Positions 1-9,629 of a stretch of 64,000 bases of DNA are shown here, piece after piece. Where the stretch lies: the NCBI GenBank assembly GCA_028641055.1, contig CM054062.1, positions 272,571,092 through 272,635,091 of the forward strand, read 5' to 3'. Numbering within the stretch: the first letter of the stretch is position 1; each line of letters opens with the position of its first letter. Source of the stretch: Alopecurus myosuroides (taxonomy: Eukaryota; Streptophyta; Magnoliopsida; Poales; Poaceae). Under the pieces are notes generated by a model. That model searched no databases. It saw nothing but the letters and a program-made list of their open reading frames with translations, and had not been told where the DNA came from. The translations under genes and the position numbers were made by a program.

Positions 1-1446
1 ACAACTATGGCTGTGGATTGTGAGAATCGTGTTCGCCTAACTCAGTTGTGCCTATTTTAGTGTTTTTTTTATAGGGATCCTCTTTTAATGCTTGGTGTCT
101 TGTATCTGTCTACTTTATTGACAAATGTATTATAACTGATCACAGAAAAAGCACAACAACGTCAGGCTGAGCCTTAATCGATTTAACCGCGTCACCAGAT
201 AGAAACGAACCTTAATCTCACCGTTTCGCACATCATTGAGTTTTTCTTCAGGTTTGTACAGAATACTATATAGAACATCAAACATGGTTTAGGAATACAA
301 CTGATCAGAGGAGGGGCAGAAGCGACATTGTATGTACCATTGGATCAGGGATACAGTTCATCAGAAGAGTTGCAATAACGCACTGCACGCCAATGATAGA
401 GCCATGTTATGCTAAGCATCAAGCTCAGTCGATTAAACTTCTCATGCAAACTTGGCCCCAGCCAGAGAGACAGCAACATGCGACCGGACACTAACAGCAG
501 TGCAAGGGAGGACACGCTAATCTAATCTAAGCTAGCCCCAGATTATCCTTTCAGTTCTGGTTGTGGGACAACGACCTACACTAGCTTTTAGCTAAGCTAG
601 GTGCTCCACCAACACCTTGGCTCCACCCCCGCATGCGTCAAGCGAAACTTTAGCATCTTAATCCCGCAGCAATCTACGCGACATGTACGTATGCTTGTGA
701 GAGTACTGAGTACACCAGATAGGGCCACGGAATGTTTGGTGTATTATGTGTGTACATTGCATCCGGAGGTTGAGAGTTGAGGATGGCTGTCGGTCTGATG
801 GAGATGGTCTTTCACGGGACGCGCCGTGCAAGCAACTCCGGATGGGATGGTCCTCCGAGAATTTCTGCTGCCGCGGTTCAGACTTTCAGAGACTTCCGGA
901 GAGTTTACTATGCAACCGGTAACGTTGGTTAAGATGGACCGCACTGCTTCGTCCTACGTAGCGTCCTCCGCGGTTTAAGTTGGGAACAACTTTGTTACTA
1001 GTACTCTGTTGAAATCGAGGACTGTTAATGTCGCTGAAGAAGCAAGAGAGAAAGAAAAGTAGAAGCAGACGAGACCAGTCTTTCAGAATGCTGCATGCGA
1101 TGCGAATTTGACGAACATGGGCACATGGCCATGGCCTCGTGTACGTGGAGCTCGTTGATCGACACATGCTACTGTTCTGTTCTGGTTTGTCGCTAGCTAG
1201 TGTTGGATTGGTACAGGCTAAACTAGGTTTCCTGGGAACAAATCGAGCACGGATAAGGTTGGTGGTTAGAATTATTATGGGCACGTTGATAGAACTAGAA
1301 GCACCTAGCGCGCTCCGCTGCGCTGTTTTCTGATGTTCTCGTTTTTAGTACCACACGCACTTGGCTTTCCTTAGATGAAAAGGCAGTAATTTGGAGTTCA
1401 TCATGGTTCAGTTAAATAATATAATCGCATTTATTCGGGTAGTAAT
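1..1446. other. Left flank, no gene recognised
   Basis: No open frame here resembles a protein family I know. The minus-strand frame at 886-1284 has low-complexity, non-domain composition and looks like chance. The stretch ends with the GTAAT copy (1442-1446) of the target duplication of the copia element that follows. Confidence 0.5.
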
Positions 1447-2371
1447 TGTTGAATATATTAGCAATTTAGCACATGATTTAATTCAAAATACTATCAGATA
1501 AATTGTGACCGTAGCAAATACAGTAACCATGCAAATATCTAGATCTAATACAGTAGACAGACTGAAACAATCTATTGTAAGAACTAGACATAAGAATTCC
1601 AGTAATATCGCATACAGATGGAATAGAGATACGTACGATGCAGCGGTAGCGGCACTGCCGTTGTTGTTGTCCACGTCGGCCATGTCGTCGATGAAGAGGT
1701 TGCCGAGGTCGGGGAAGAAATCGTCGTTGGGGAAGTAGTCGCCGTCAGCAGTCGCGTGATCGCCCCTCTCCCGTACAGGATCACAAGAGGCGGGGTTCCG
1801 GAGGCCTGCTGTCCCCACTAGCGGTGCACGCCGGAAGGAGAGATGGAGAAGACTTGATTGGCGGCGCAGTGGATTGGAACGGTGCGAAACCATAAGACGA
1901 AGTGGTAGCTAGGGTTTACCGTATGCGCGTATTTATATGCGGCTGGGATAGACGTGGACGTAACTCCACGTCTGAGTCGGTTCGGTTTCACGATCCAAAA
2001 AGGAAACAGAAACAGTTTAGGAATTAACGCGTCCGTTAATTACCAAATTAATGACTCATTAAGATTTCCCAAGCGACAAAATAAACGCTCTCGGCTCGGC
2101 TCATTCCCGCAACCCGCGGCGCGTCGTGACGAGGCGAGGCGAGGCGGGCGGCGGAGGAGGAGCGCGCGTAGCACACCTCTCCTCTTGCCTTGCCAACTCA
2201 TACATGAGCTAGAATGGCTCACCTTATAAGGTGGTTCCATTCTCTCCAAACTAGCAGTATGGGACTAAACTTTAGTCCCACTCACTCCACTCATTATTCA
2301 TGAATGGGCCATGACAATTTCAGAATTTATTGGGCTTAGTTGGGCCACACTGCAGCCCATAAATTCCAACA
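1447..2371 (-). repeat. 3' LTR of the copia element (925 bp)
   Basis: Near-identical to 6887-7838 from its TGTTGAATATATTAGC start to its TTCCAACA end. It lacks 21 bp present in the other LTR (around 7197-7219). That indel is in frame with the LTR-borne reading frame and shortens it by seven residues. The putative splice donor of the LTR exon is kept at about 1632-1641. Confidence 0.93.
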
Positions 2372-2388
2372 ATCCCCCACAAAGTGTC
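2372..2388 (-). other. Polypurine tract of the copia element
   Basis: On the minus strand the sequence entering the 3' LTR reads GACACTTTGTGGGGGAT and is followed directly by the LTR start TGTTGG. A G-rich tract at this junction is the usual plus-strand primer site in plant copia elements. Confidence 0.85.
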
Positions 2389-2927
2389 ATTAGCACATTT
2401 CATAAACTCTGTTCCAAAACATTGTTTATATACCGGTGTTAGTGGAGACTGTTAAGTTGAACTTCCACTTAGAACATCATGCTACACTAGTTCACAACTT
2501 GAATAGTGGACTACGCCTTGAACTACAAGTTTGCTGTGATACCAGTTTCACACAACGTCTGAACCGATACTAGGCTGCCGCAAGGCTTCCCCGCGGTTTG
2601 GAGCGTATGCGTCGTACTCCGAAGGCCTTTCATGAGTTTACTAGAGAGCACCCGATTCTCATAGACTGCGACGTTTAACAGTCAGACTCATATAGGTGAG
2701 TTCCTCAGGAGATGTTCTGTAGGACACATCTCTGCTTATATAAATAAGCCACTTGGAACACATTAAGACAAAAGTCAACCTACCATACAGATCAGGAGAG
2801 TATTGCATCTTTTATGGAGTGGAATAAAATATAAGGATACTCTCCTCTCAGCCGACCAACAGCTTGTCTCCCACTTCTAATTCACGGGATCTCCGATCAC
2901 ATAGAGTGGGTTACCACTGTGGGCAAC
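2389..2927 (-). other. Copia 3' untranslated region
   Basis: About 540 bp between the end of pol and the polypurine tract. I see no coding potential here and take it as the 3' leader of the element. Confidence 0.6.
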
Positions 2928-5900
2928 TTATAACGTGGGTCTCAAGCCCATCTCCTTCGATGCATTATCTATCACATTTCGTGATAAACCCTTTGTGAAG
3001 GGATCTGCCAAGTTCATAGATGTTTGGATATAATCCAACGCAATAACTCCGGAGTTCTTCAATTTCCTGACAGATTTTAATCTCCTCTTCACATGTCTTT
3101 GATGACTTTGCATTATCCTTAGAACTGTTCACTTTGATGATCATAGTTTGATTATCACAGTTCATTAGGATTGCGGGTATTGGTTTTTCAACCATAGGCA
3201 AGTCCATCAAGAGCTCACGAAGCCACTCTGCTTCAACAGTGGCTGTGTCTAATGCTGCGAGTTCTGCTTCCATAGTTGACCTCGTTAAGATGGTCTGCTT
3301 GCAAGACTTTCAAGAAACAGCGCCACCACCAAGTGTAAAAACATAACCACTAGTGGCATTAAGCTCATCAGCATCAGATATCCAATTAGAATCACTATAT
3401 CCTTCTAGAACCCTCGGGTTTTCGGTATAGTGAATTCCATAGCTCGCAGTGCCTTTTAAATAGCGCATAACTCTCTCAAGCGCACGCCAATGATCATCTC
3501 CCGGATTGGAAACAAACCGGCTTAATTTGCTCACAGCAAAAGAGATGTCAGGCCTCGTGGCACTCGCCAAATACATAAGCGAGCCTATAATCTGAGAATA
3601 TCTCAGTTGATCTCTAGTAATCCGTTGATTTTTTCGAAGCAACACACTAGCATCATATGGAGTTGAAGAAGGCTTGCAGTCACTATACCCGAAGCGACTC
3701 AAGACCTTTTCCACATAGTGAGATTGAAGCAGTGTAATCCCACCATTATCATCTCTCAATAGCTTGATGTTTAAGATAACATCAGCTACTCCTAGATTCT
3801 TCATCTCAAAACAGCGAGATAAGAAATCCTTAACTTCCTTGATTAAATCAAGATTGGTCCCAAAGATCAATATGTCATCAACGTTTAGACATAGAATAAC
3901 TCCCTCGCCCCCACCATGGCGATAGTACACACATTTATCAGCTTCGTTTACAACAAAGCCTTCAGCAGTCAAAGTCCTTTCGAACTTTTCATGCCATTGC
4001 TTAGGTGTTTGCTTGAGGCCGTACAATGACTTCATTAACTTACACACCTTGCCTTCCTGACCGGGTACTACGAAACCATCTGGCTGCTCCATGTAAATTT
4101 CCTCGTCCAGCTCTCCATTAAGGAAAGCCGTCTTAACGTCCATTTGATGAACGAGAAGACCGTGCGAGGCAGCCAGTGATAGTAGCACACGAATAGTGGT
4201 CAGTCTAGCCACAGGTGAGTAAGTATCAAAGAAGTCTTCACCTTCTTTTTGGGTATAACCCTTGGCCACAAGCCTTGCCTTGTACTTTTCAATTGTACCA
4301 TAGGCCTAAGCTTTTTCTTGAACACCCACTTACATCCTACAGGTTTACACCCATAAGGACGATCAGTGATTTCCTAGGTTCCGTTAGCTAAGATGGAATC
4401 CATCTCGCAACGGACAGCCTCCTTCCAGTAGTCGGCATCAAGAGACGCATAGGCTTCTGAAATAGTCCTGGGTGTGTCATCCACGAGGACACAATGAAAT
4501 CATTACCAAAGGACTTTGCAGTCCTCTGTCTCTTGCTCCTTACAGGAACTTCATTGTCATCCTCCTCGGGATTCTCAACGTGTTCTGTCGGAATGGTGCG
4601 TTCAGGAATCTCAGCTAATTCCTGATTAGACGAAACAAGTTTCTCCTGATTTGATGAGCTAGACATATTCTTCATAGGAAATACGTTCTCAAAGAAAGTC
4701 GCATCATTCGACTCCATAATCGTATCAACATGCATGTCGGATACCTCAGATTTTACTATCAAGAATCTATAGCCAATGCTATTAAAAGCATAGCCCAAAA
4801 GAACACAATCAACAGTCTTTGGTCCAAGCTTGCGCTTGTTGGGAATTGGTATATTGACTTTCGCCAAACAACCCCAAGTACGTAGGTAGGAGAGTTTCAA
4901 CCTTTTCCTTTCCCATTCCTCAAATAGAGTAATGGTTTTATTCTTTGTGGGAACTCGGTTTAGGACATGACACGCAGTCATTAGCGCCTCCCCCCACCAT
5001 GCCTTGGAGAGACCCGAAGTGTCTAACATGGCGTTAACCAAATCAGACAACGTTCGGTTATTTCTTTCAGCCACCCCATTTGACTGAGGTGAGTAGGGAG
5101 GCGTCCTCTCATGAATAATACCGTGTTCGGCACAAAAATAATTAAACTCGTTGGAAAAATACTCTCCACCACGATCAGACCTAAGCCGCTTAATTTTACG
5201 ATCAAGTTGGTTCTCAGCTTCGGCCTTATAGTTCTTGAAATAAGTTAAAGCTTCATCTTTAGATTTCAGAAGATACACATAACAATATCTAGTGGAGTCA
5301 TCAATAAGTGTCATGAAATATTTCTTTCCACCTTTTGTCAATACGCCATTCATCTCACAAAGATCAGAATGTATAAGTTCTAGTGGTGCCAAGTCTCTCG
5401 CCTCCGCAGTCTTGTGAGACTTGCGAGGTTGCTTAGCTTGAACACACACTTGACATTTGGAACCTTTAATCGTACTGAATTTCGGAATTAAACTCATATT
5501 TGCTAACCGCGTCATGCAACCAAAATTAATATGACAAAGTCGTGAATGCCAAACATCACAATCATTATCGTGACAAACATTATTAATAACTTTGGTGCAT
5601 ATATCTGACAAGGATAAGCGGAACAAGCCTCCGCACTCATAGCCTTTACCAATAAATTGTCCATACTTGGAAATTACAACTTTATTGGACTCGAAAACCA
5701 ACTTAAAACCATCTCGACATAAACGTGAGCCGCTGACGAGATTTTTATTGATGGAGGGCACATGATGAACGTTCTTCAGTCGCACGACCTTCCCTGAAGT
5801 AAACTTCAGATCGACCGTACCAACACCACGAACAGTAGCATGTGACCCGTTCCCCATCAGCACGGAGGAAGTCCCTGTGATCTGATAAGAAGAGAACATG

Positions 5901-6866
5901 GAAGCATCAGCACAAACATGTACATTGGCACCTGTGTCAATTAACCATTCAGGTGAATGACAAACTGAAAGAATAGTGGGAACTGTACCGTACCCAGTAT
6001 CCTTCATCTCAGTGTCACCAATGACAATGTTAGCGGTCTTGCCGCTGTTCTCTTGCTGCTGCAACTCATATCGCTTAGGGCATTTTGGAGCCCAATGGGC
6101 CAGTTCACCGCAAACGTGACATGACCCCTTTCTCTTCTTGAAGTTGGTAGAGTGCGATGGCTTAAACCTGCCATCGGGTTTGGCTTTACCCTCAGATTTC
6201 TTCTTGTTATATTTAGACTTGTTGGGCTTCTGTACCACATGAGCAGAAGAACCTACCTCAGCAACCCGAGCACGTGTATCCTTTGCTCTCGCCTTCTCTT
6301 CCACATCAAGAGATCCGATGAGGTCCGTAACGGAAAACTCCTGTCTCTTGTGTTTCAGAGAAGTAGCAAAGGTGCTCCATGAAGATGGAAGCTTGGCAAT
6401 AATGCCTCCGGCCACAAACTTGTCCGGTAACATACACTTAAAGTGCTCAAGTTATTTAGCGAGTGACTGTATCTCATGAGCCTGTTGAACAACAGAGCGC
6501 TCATCAGTCATCCTGTAGTCATAGAATTGCTCCATGACGTACAGCTTGCTGCCAGCATCCGAGGCCCCAAATTTGGCCTCGAGTGCAGCCCACATATCCT
6601 TGCCGTTATCAAACGACATATACGGATCCACAATGGAATCATCAATAATACCGAGGAGGGCACTTTTAAACATAGTGTCCATATTCTCAAAGGCCTCCAG
6701 CTGTGCTGGATTGAGATCGCCCTCAGGCTTGCCCTTAGCTGCCGCATAGCAGCGCAAGGTTTGAAACCATAGCACTGCTCTCGTGCGCCACCTCTTATAG
6801 TCCACACCCTTGAAAGGGATTGGCCTTGTCGCCGCAATGACAGACGGTGCAGGTGCAAGAAATTGC
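2928..6866 (-). pseudogene. Copia gag-pol polyprotein, disrupted
   Basis: Read right to left, it encodes Gag (to about 6240), a CX2CX4HX4C zinc knuckle near 6100 (CHVCGELAHWAPKC), protease with DTGA near 5935, integrase with an HHCC finger (about 5380-5560) and D-D-E core (IHSDLCE, RSDRGGEY, NGVAERNN), RT, and RNase H ending GLRPTL. Damage seen: TAA at 6452-6454 where relatives have Glu in AKELEHFKC; a one-base deletion near 4490; TAG at 4374-4376 in place of Trp in NGTWEI; a one-base deletion near 4305; TGA at 3310-3312 for Trp; and a frameshift near 3110. The RT active site reads LNVDD instead of LYVDD (AAC codon at 3883-3885). No ATG opens the frame; the probable first exon lies in the 5' LTR. 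Confidence 0.93.
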
Positions 6867-7076
6867 CTATAATCAGGTTTTTGGATTGTTGATTATATTA
6901 GCAATTTAGCACATGATTTAATTCGAAATACTATCAGATAAATTGTGACCGTAGCAAATACAGTAACTATGCAAATATCTAGATCTAATACAGTAGACAG
7001 ACTGAAACAATCTATTGCAAGAACTAGACATAAGAATTCCAGTAATATCGCATACAGATGGAATAGAGATACGTAC
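6867..7076 (-). other. Putative intron spanning the LTR/internal boundary
   Basis: On the minus strand the LTR frame reaches ...GCATC|GTACGTATC at 7077/7076. Just inside the element lies TGATTATAG|GCAATTTC at 6867/6866. Removing 210 nt joins phase 2 to phase 2 and gives ...AATAASQFLAPAPS..., fusing the LTR frame to Gag with no stop. The removed sequence is T-rich, as plant introns are, while the upstream exon is GC-rich. The splice is inferred from sequence only. Confidence 0.65.
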
Positions 7077-7354
7077 GATGCAGCGGTAGCGGCACCGCCG
7101 TTGTTGTTGTCCACGTCGGCCATGTCGTCGATGAAGAGGTTGCCGAGGTCGGGGAAGAAATCGTCGTTGGGGAAGTAGTCGCCGTCAGCAGTCGCGCGAG
7201 TGCGCTCCCCAAAAACCTGATCGCCCCTCTCCCGTACAGGATCACAAGAGGCGGGGTTCCGGAGGCCTGCTGTCCCCACTAGCGGTGCACGCCGGAAGTA
7301 GGGATGGAGAAGACTTGATTGGCGGCGCAGTGGATTGGAACGGTGCGAAACCAT
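7077..7354 (-). CDS. LTR-encoded N-terminal exon of copia Gag (putative)
   Basis: Ninety-two codons from the ATG at 7354, about 40 nt downstream of the LTR TATA box, to a splice donor at 7077. The product is Arg-rich at its start, then has an acidic stretch (FPDLGNLFIDDMADVDNNN). A second in-frame Met in DDMADVD is a good alternative start, because copia Gags of this type as I recall them begin with a MAD-like peptide before the LAPAP...RPIPFKGVDYKRW region. Spliced to 6866 it gives Gag its missing start. If not spliced it is a 153-residue leader ORF ending in a hydrophobic stretch. I favour the spliced model. Confidence 0.6.
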
Positions 7355-7390
7355 AAGACGAAGTGGTAGCTAGGGTTTACCGTATGCGCG

Positions 7391-7398
7391 TATTTATA
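7391..7398 (-). promoter_or_regulatory. TATA box of copia 5' LTR
   Basis: The minus strand reads CATATAAATACGCG, a good plant TATA box, in a GC-rich setting 37-44 nt upstream of the LTR ATG at 7354. The left LTR keeps the same motif. Confidence 0.7.
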
Positions 7399-7889
7399 TG
7401 CGGCTGGGATAGACGTGGACGCAACTCCACGTCTGAGTCGGTTCGGTTTCACGATCCAAACAGGAAACGGAAACAGTTTAGGAATTAACGCGTCCGTTAA
7501 TTACCAAGTTAATGACTCATTAAGATTTCCCAAGCGACAAAATAAACGCTCTCAGCTCGGCTCATTCCCGCAACCCGCGGCGCGTCGTGACGAGGCGAGG
7601 CGAGGCGAGACGGGCGGCGGAGGAGGAGCGCGCGTGTGGCACACCTCTCCTCTTGCCTTGCCAACTCATACATGAGCTAGAATGGCTCACCTTATAAGGT
7701 GGTTCCATTCTCTCCAAACTAGCAGTATGGGACTAAACTTAGTCCCACTCACTCCACTCATTATTCATGAATGGGCCATGACAATTTCAGAATTTATTGG
7801 GCTTAGTTGGGCCACACTGCAGTCCATAAATTCCAACAGTAATAACTGGAGTCAACCTATCTTTTTCAAACCAGAATTACATACAAAAT

Positions 7890-8164
7890 AGTTTGTTCTG
7901 TAATGAGACATCAAGTTTAGTAAGCCAAATAGGGCGACCCAATATGGACAATTTATCTAGGCAGTAGCAATAACATCTCCCACTGGATAGGTGACATCAC
8001 CTTGTAGACCAATCCCACCAACCGGCGCACCCCATTGTTGGAGATGGTCAATTTGCTCGACGAACACCCCATTGTTGGAGATGGTCAATTTGCTCGACGA
8101 ACTTCTCTCGGGTATATTTCGAATCGTCTCCAACTTCAACTGTGTAGACATTCACAAAGAAGAC
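7890..8164 (-). pseudogene. GH10 endo-1,4-beta-xylanase fragment
   Basis: Minus-strand frames read FFVNVYTVEVGDDSKYT, EKFVEQIDHLQQWGAPVGGIGLQG, DVTYPVGDVIATA and, after a one-base shift, LDKLSILGRPIWLTKLDVS. This is the order of the C-terminal half of plant GH10 xylanases: the FVNDY strand, the GAPVGGIGLQGH loop, and the LPIWFTELDVS strand carrying the catalytic nucleophile Glu. Here that Glu is Lys (LTKLDVS), and the His after GLQG is Asp. A 37 bp tandem duplication breaks the frame. The upstream part is cut off by the MITE at 8167. It is a dead gene fragment of a cell-wall enzyme. Confidence 0.7.
8028..8101. repeat. 37 bp tandem duplication inside the GH10 fragment
   Basis: The unit CACCCCATTGTTGGAGATGG... 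through GCTCGACGAA occurs twice, back to back, with period 37 (8028-8064 and 8065-8101). Thirty-seven is not a multiple of three, so it shifts the xylanase frame. Confidence 0.9.
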
Positions 8165-8599
8165 TACTCCCTCCGTCCTGGTGTATAGGGCACAAAACGA
8201 AAATCAGATTGTCCGGGTACCCTCTCAAGGTAGGCGCAATTATTCTTAAATGATATTAATTAGGCCGGGTTAATCTCTCTATCCAAGCGTTTTCCCTCCC
8301 TTCCCTTCCGAACTTTGCTCTTCTCCACACCTTAACAGCCTGTTGCATGCACGTGAAACAGAACGGTGAGTCAATGCCACATGCATGGCTCCTTCTCATG
8401 CGATGGTTACGGAGCCTGCATGCATTAATTTTGCATCTGTTGATTGGATGCGGCGATTGGTTAGAGTAACAGTCCGAACAAATCGATCCGTCTACTCAAG
8501 GCTCATTAACACGCTGGGAGAGAAATCCGGCCCAATTGGCAACTACCTTGGTCCTAGAGATTTTCGTTTTATGCCCTATACACTAGTACGGAGGGAGTA
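8165..8599. mobile_element. Stowaway/Mariner-type MITE (431 bp) with TA duplication
   Basis: The element at 8167-8597 begins CTCCCTCCGTCCTGGTGTAT and ends with its near-perfect inverse; about 40 bp of terminal inverted repeat match (both read GTATAGGGC then AAAACGAAAATC inward). TA flanks it at 8165-8166 and 8598-8599. CTCCCTCCGT ends plus TA duplication are typical of grass Stowaway elements. At 431 bp it is long for that class and has no open frame. Confidence 0.9.
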
Positions 8600-8879
8600 T
8601 TAATGATTAAGTTTTAAAGAACCATAAAACACCTCATTGTTACCATCATGATGTTTAAACTGACATTTGTACCATGTTTGTGAAGAATAGATGCCGAATC
8701 AGTAGCATGAGAACATTTTTGTCTGACTATTTCAAAACCCTGATTTTAAGCATGCTCAACGTCTTCCGTTGAGGCAATAACATAGAAAACCATTACTTTT
8801 ATATATATCGACATTTCATGATTTCTATCTTGGATGGGAAGATATATAACAAAATCAGTATCCTAACTACGTAATGCTG

Positions 8880-9614
8880 AGAAAGAACAAACCTTAGATA
8901 GACCAAAAGCTAAGGGGACAGACCAAGATACCAAAGTATCCCAGCTGAGCTTCCCCAATTTCTGAAGGCACACGACCTAAATATTTGGTGAGTTCTAGGA
9001 CACAATTTTTTTAGTTTGGTGCATCAATCTTAAACAGAGACCACAAACCACTATCACACTGATAGAGGATTAGATGCTCCAGTTCTTTACAGCAATGAAA
9101 CAGAACACGGTGCATCTCCAACTTCTCGAAGTCTAAATCTTTTAGAAAGAGTCGTGTGAGACAGTGGAGCAAACTTGGGTAGGCAGTGAAAAAACCATTA
9201 ATTTCTTTGTCATGTTGTAGCATATCACTGTCACTACAGTCACGACGATCTGTCTCATAAAGAATGTCGAGATCAAAATCTTTAAGCAGACGACTACGGA
9301 TCACGTCACCTACAGTGGGCCAATTTTGCACAAGAATCGTGCAGGTCAAGTTGAGCTTAAGATCCAGACATGAGACGGTGGATTCTCTCTGTTGACTACC
9401 AAAGAAACTCCTGATGACTTTGGCTAAAGATGCCATGGCTTCCTCCATATCATTGGGCTATTTTGGGTCATGACGTGGATCGGATAGAAATTCCTTGACA
9501 TCGATGGTGACTTCAGGCATCAACCAGGGAACGTGTAGACATCACTCTTTTCCATACATCCATGCGTGAACCGACTCTCCCCAAGATAGACCATAGCATA
9601 TCATCTGTCAGCAT
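8880..9614 (-). pseudogene. F-box/LRR protein pseudogene
   Basis: From the ATG at 9614 the minus strand reads MLTDDMLWSILGRVGSRMDVW, an F-box N-terminus (LPDDMLLSIL type). A shifted frame follows, with VPWLMPEVTIDVKEFL and a TAG in place of a sense codon before the 145-residue open part MEEAMASLAKVIRSFFG...SLLHCLTRLFLKDLDFEKLEM...CKELEHLILYQCDSGLW...KIDAPN. After another stop come VLELTKYLGRV and LSWDTLVSWSVPLAFGLSK. This matches the leucine-rich region of grass F-box/LRR proteins, whose intact members recruit targets to SCF ubiquitin ligases. At least two frameshifts and two stops make it dead. A possible splice donor (AAG|GTTTGT) lies near 8893. Confidence 0.75.
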
Positions 9615-9629
9615 GTTGAGCCCTATAAT

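Larger units (their letters stand above)
1447..7838 (-). mobile_element. Complete Ty1/copia LTR retrotransposon, decayed
   Basis: A 6.4 kb element lies on the minus strand. Both LTRs start TGTTG and end CAACA as written on the plus strand. The same five bases, GTAAT, flank it at 1442-1446 and 7839-7843, which marks a single intact insertion. Domain order on the minus strand is gag, zinc knuckle, protease, integrase, reverse transcriptase, RNase H; integrase before RT defines Ty1/copia. Several stops and frameshifts make this copy non-autonomous. The two LTRs differ by a 21 bp indel and scattered substitutions, so the insertion is not recent. Confidence 0.95.
6887..7838 (-). repeat. 5' LTR of the copia element (952 bp)
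   Basis: Homologous over its whole length to 1447-2371. In transcription order it has U3 (7838 to about 7400), a TATA box at 7391-7398, and a downstream region carrying a 153-residue open frame that starts at 7354 and stops at 6893, six bases inside the LTR end. A 13 bp segment, CCAAAAACCTGAT at 7209-7221, also occurs inverted just inside the element at 6872-6884. Confidence 0.93.

Noticed and set aside
886..1284. 132-codon minus-strand open frame
   Set aside because: No domain, no conserved neighbour, odd composition and no splice or promoter support; taken as chance.
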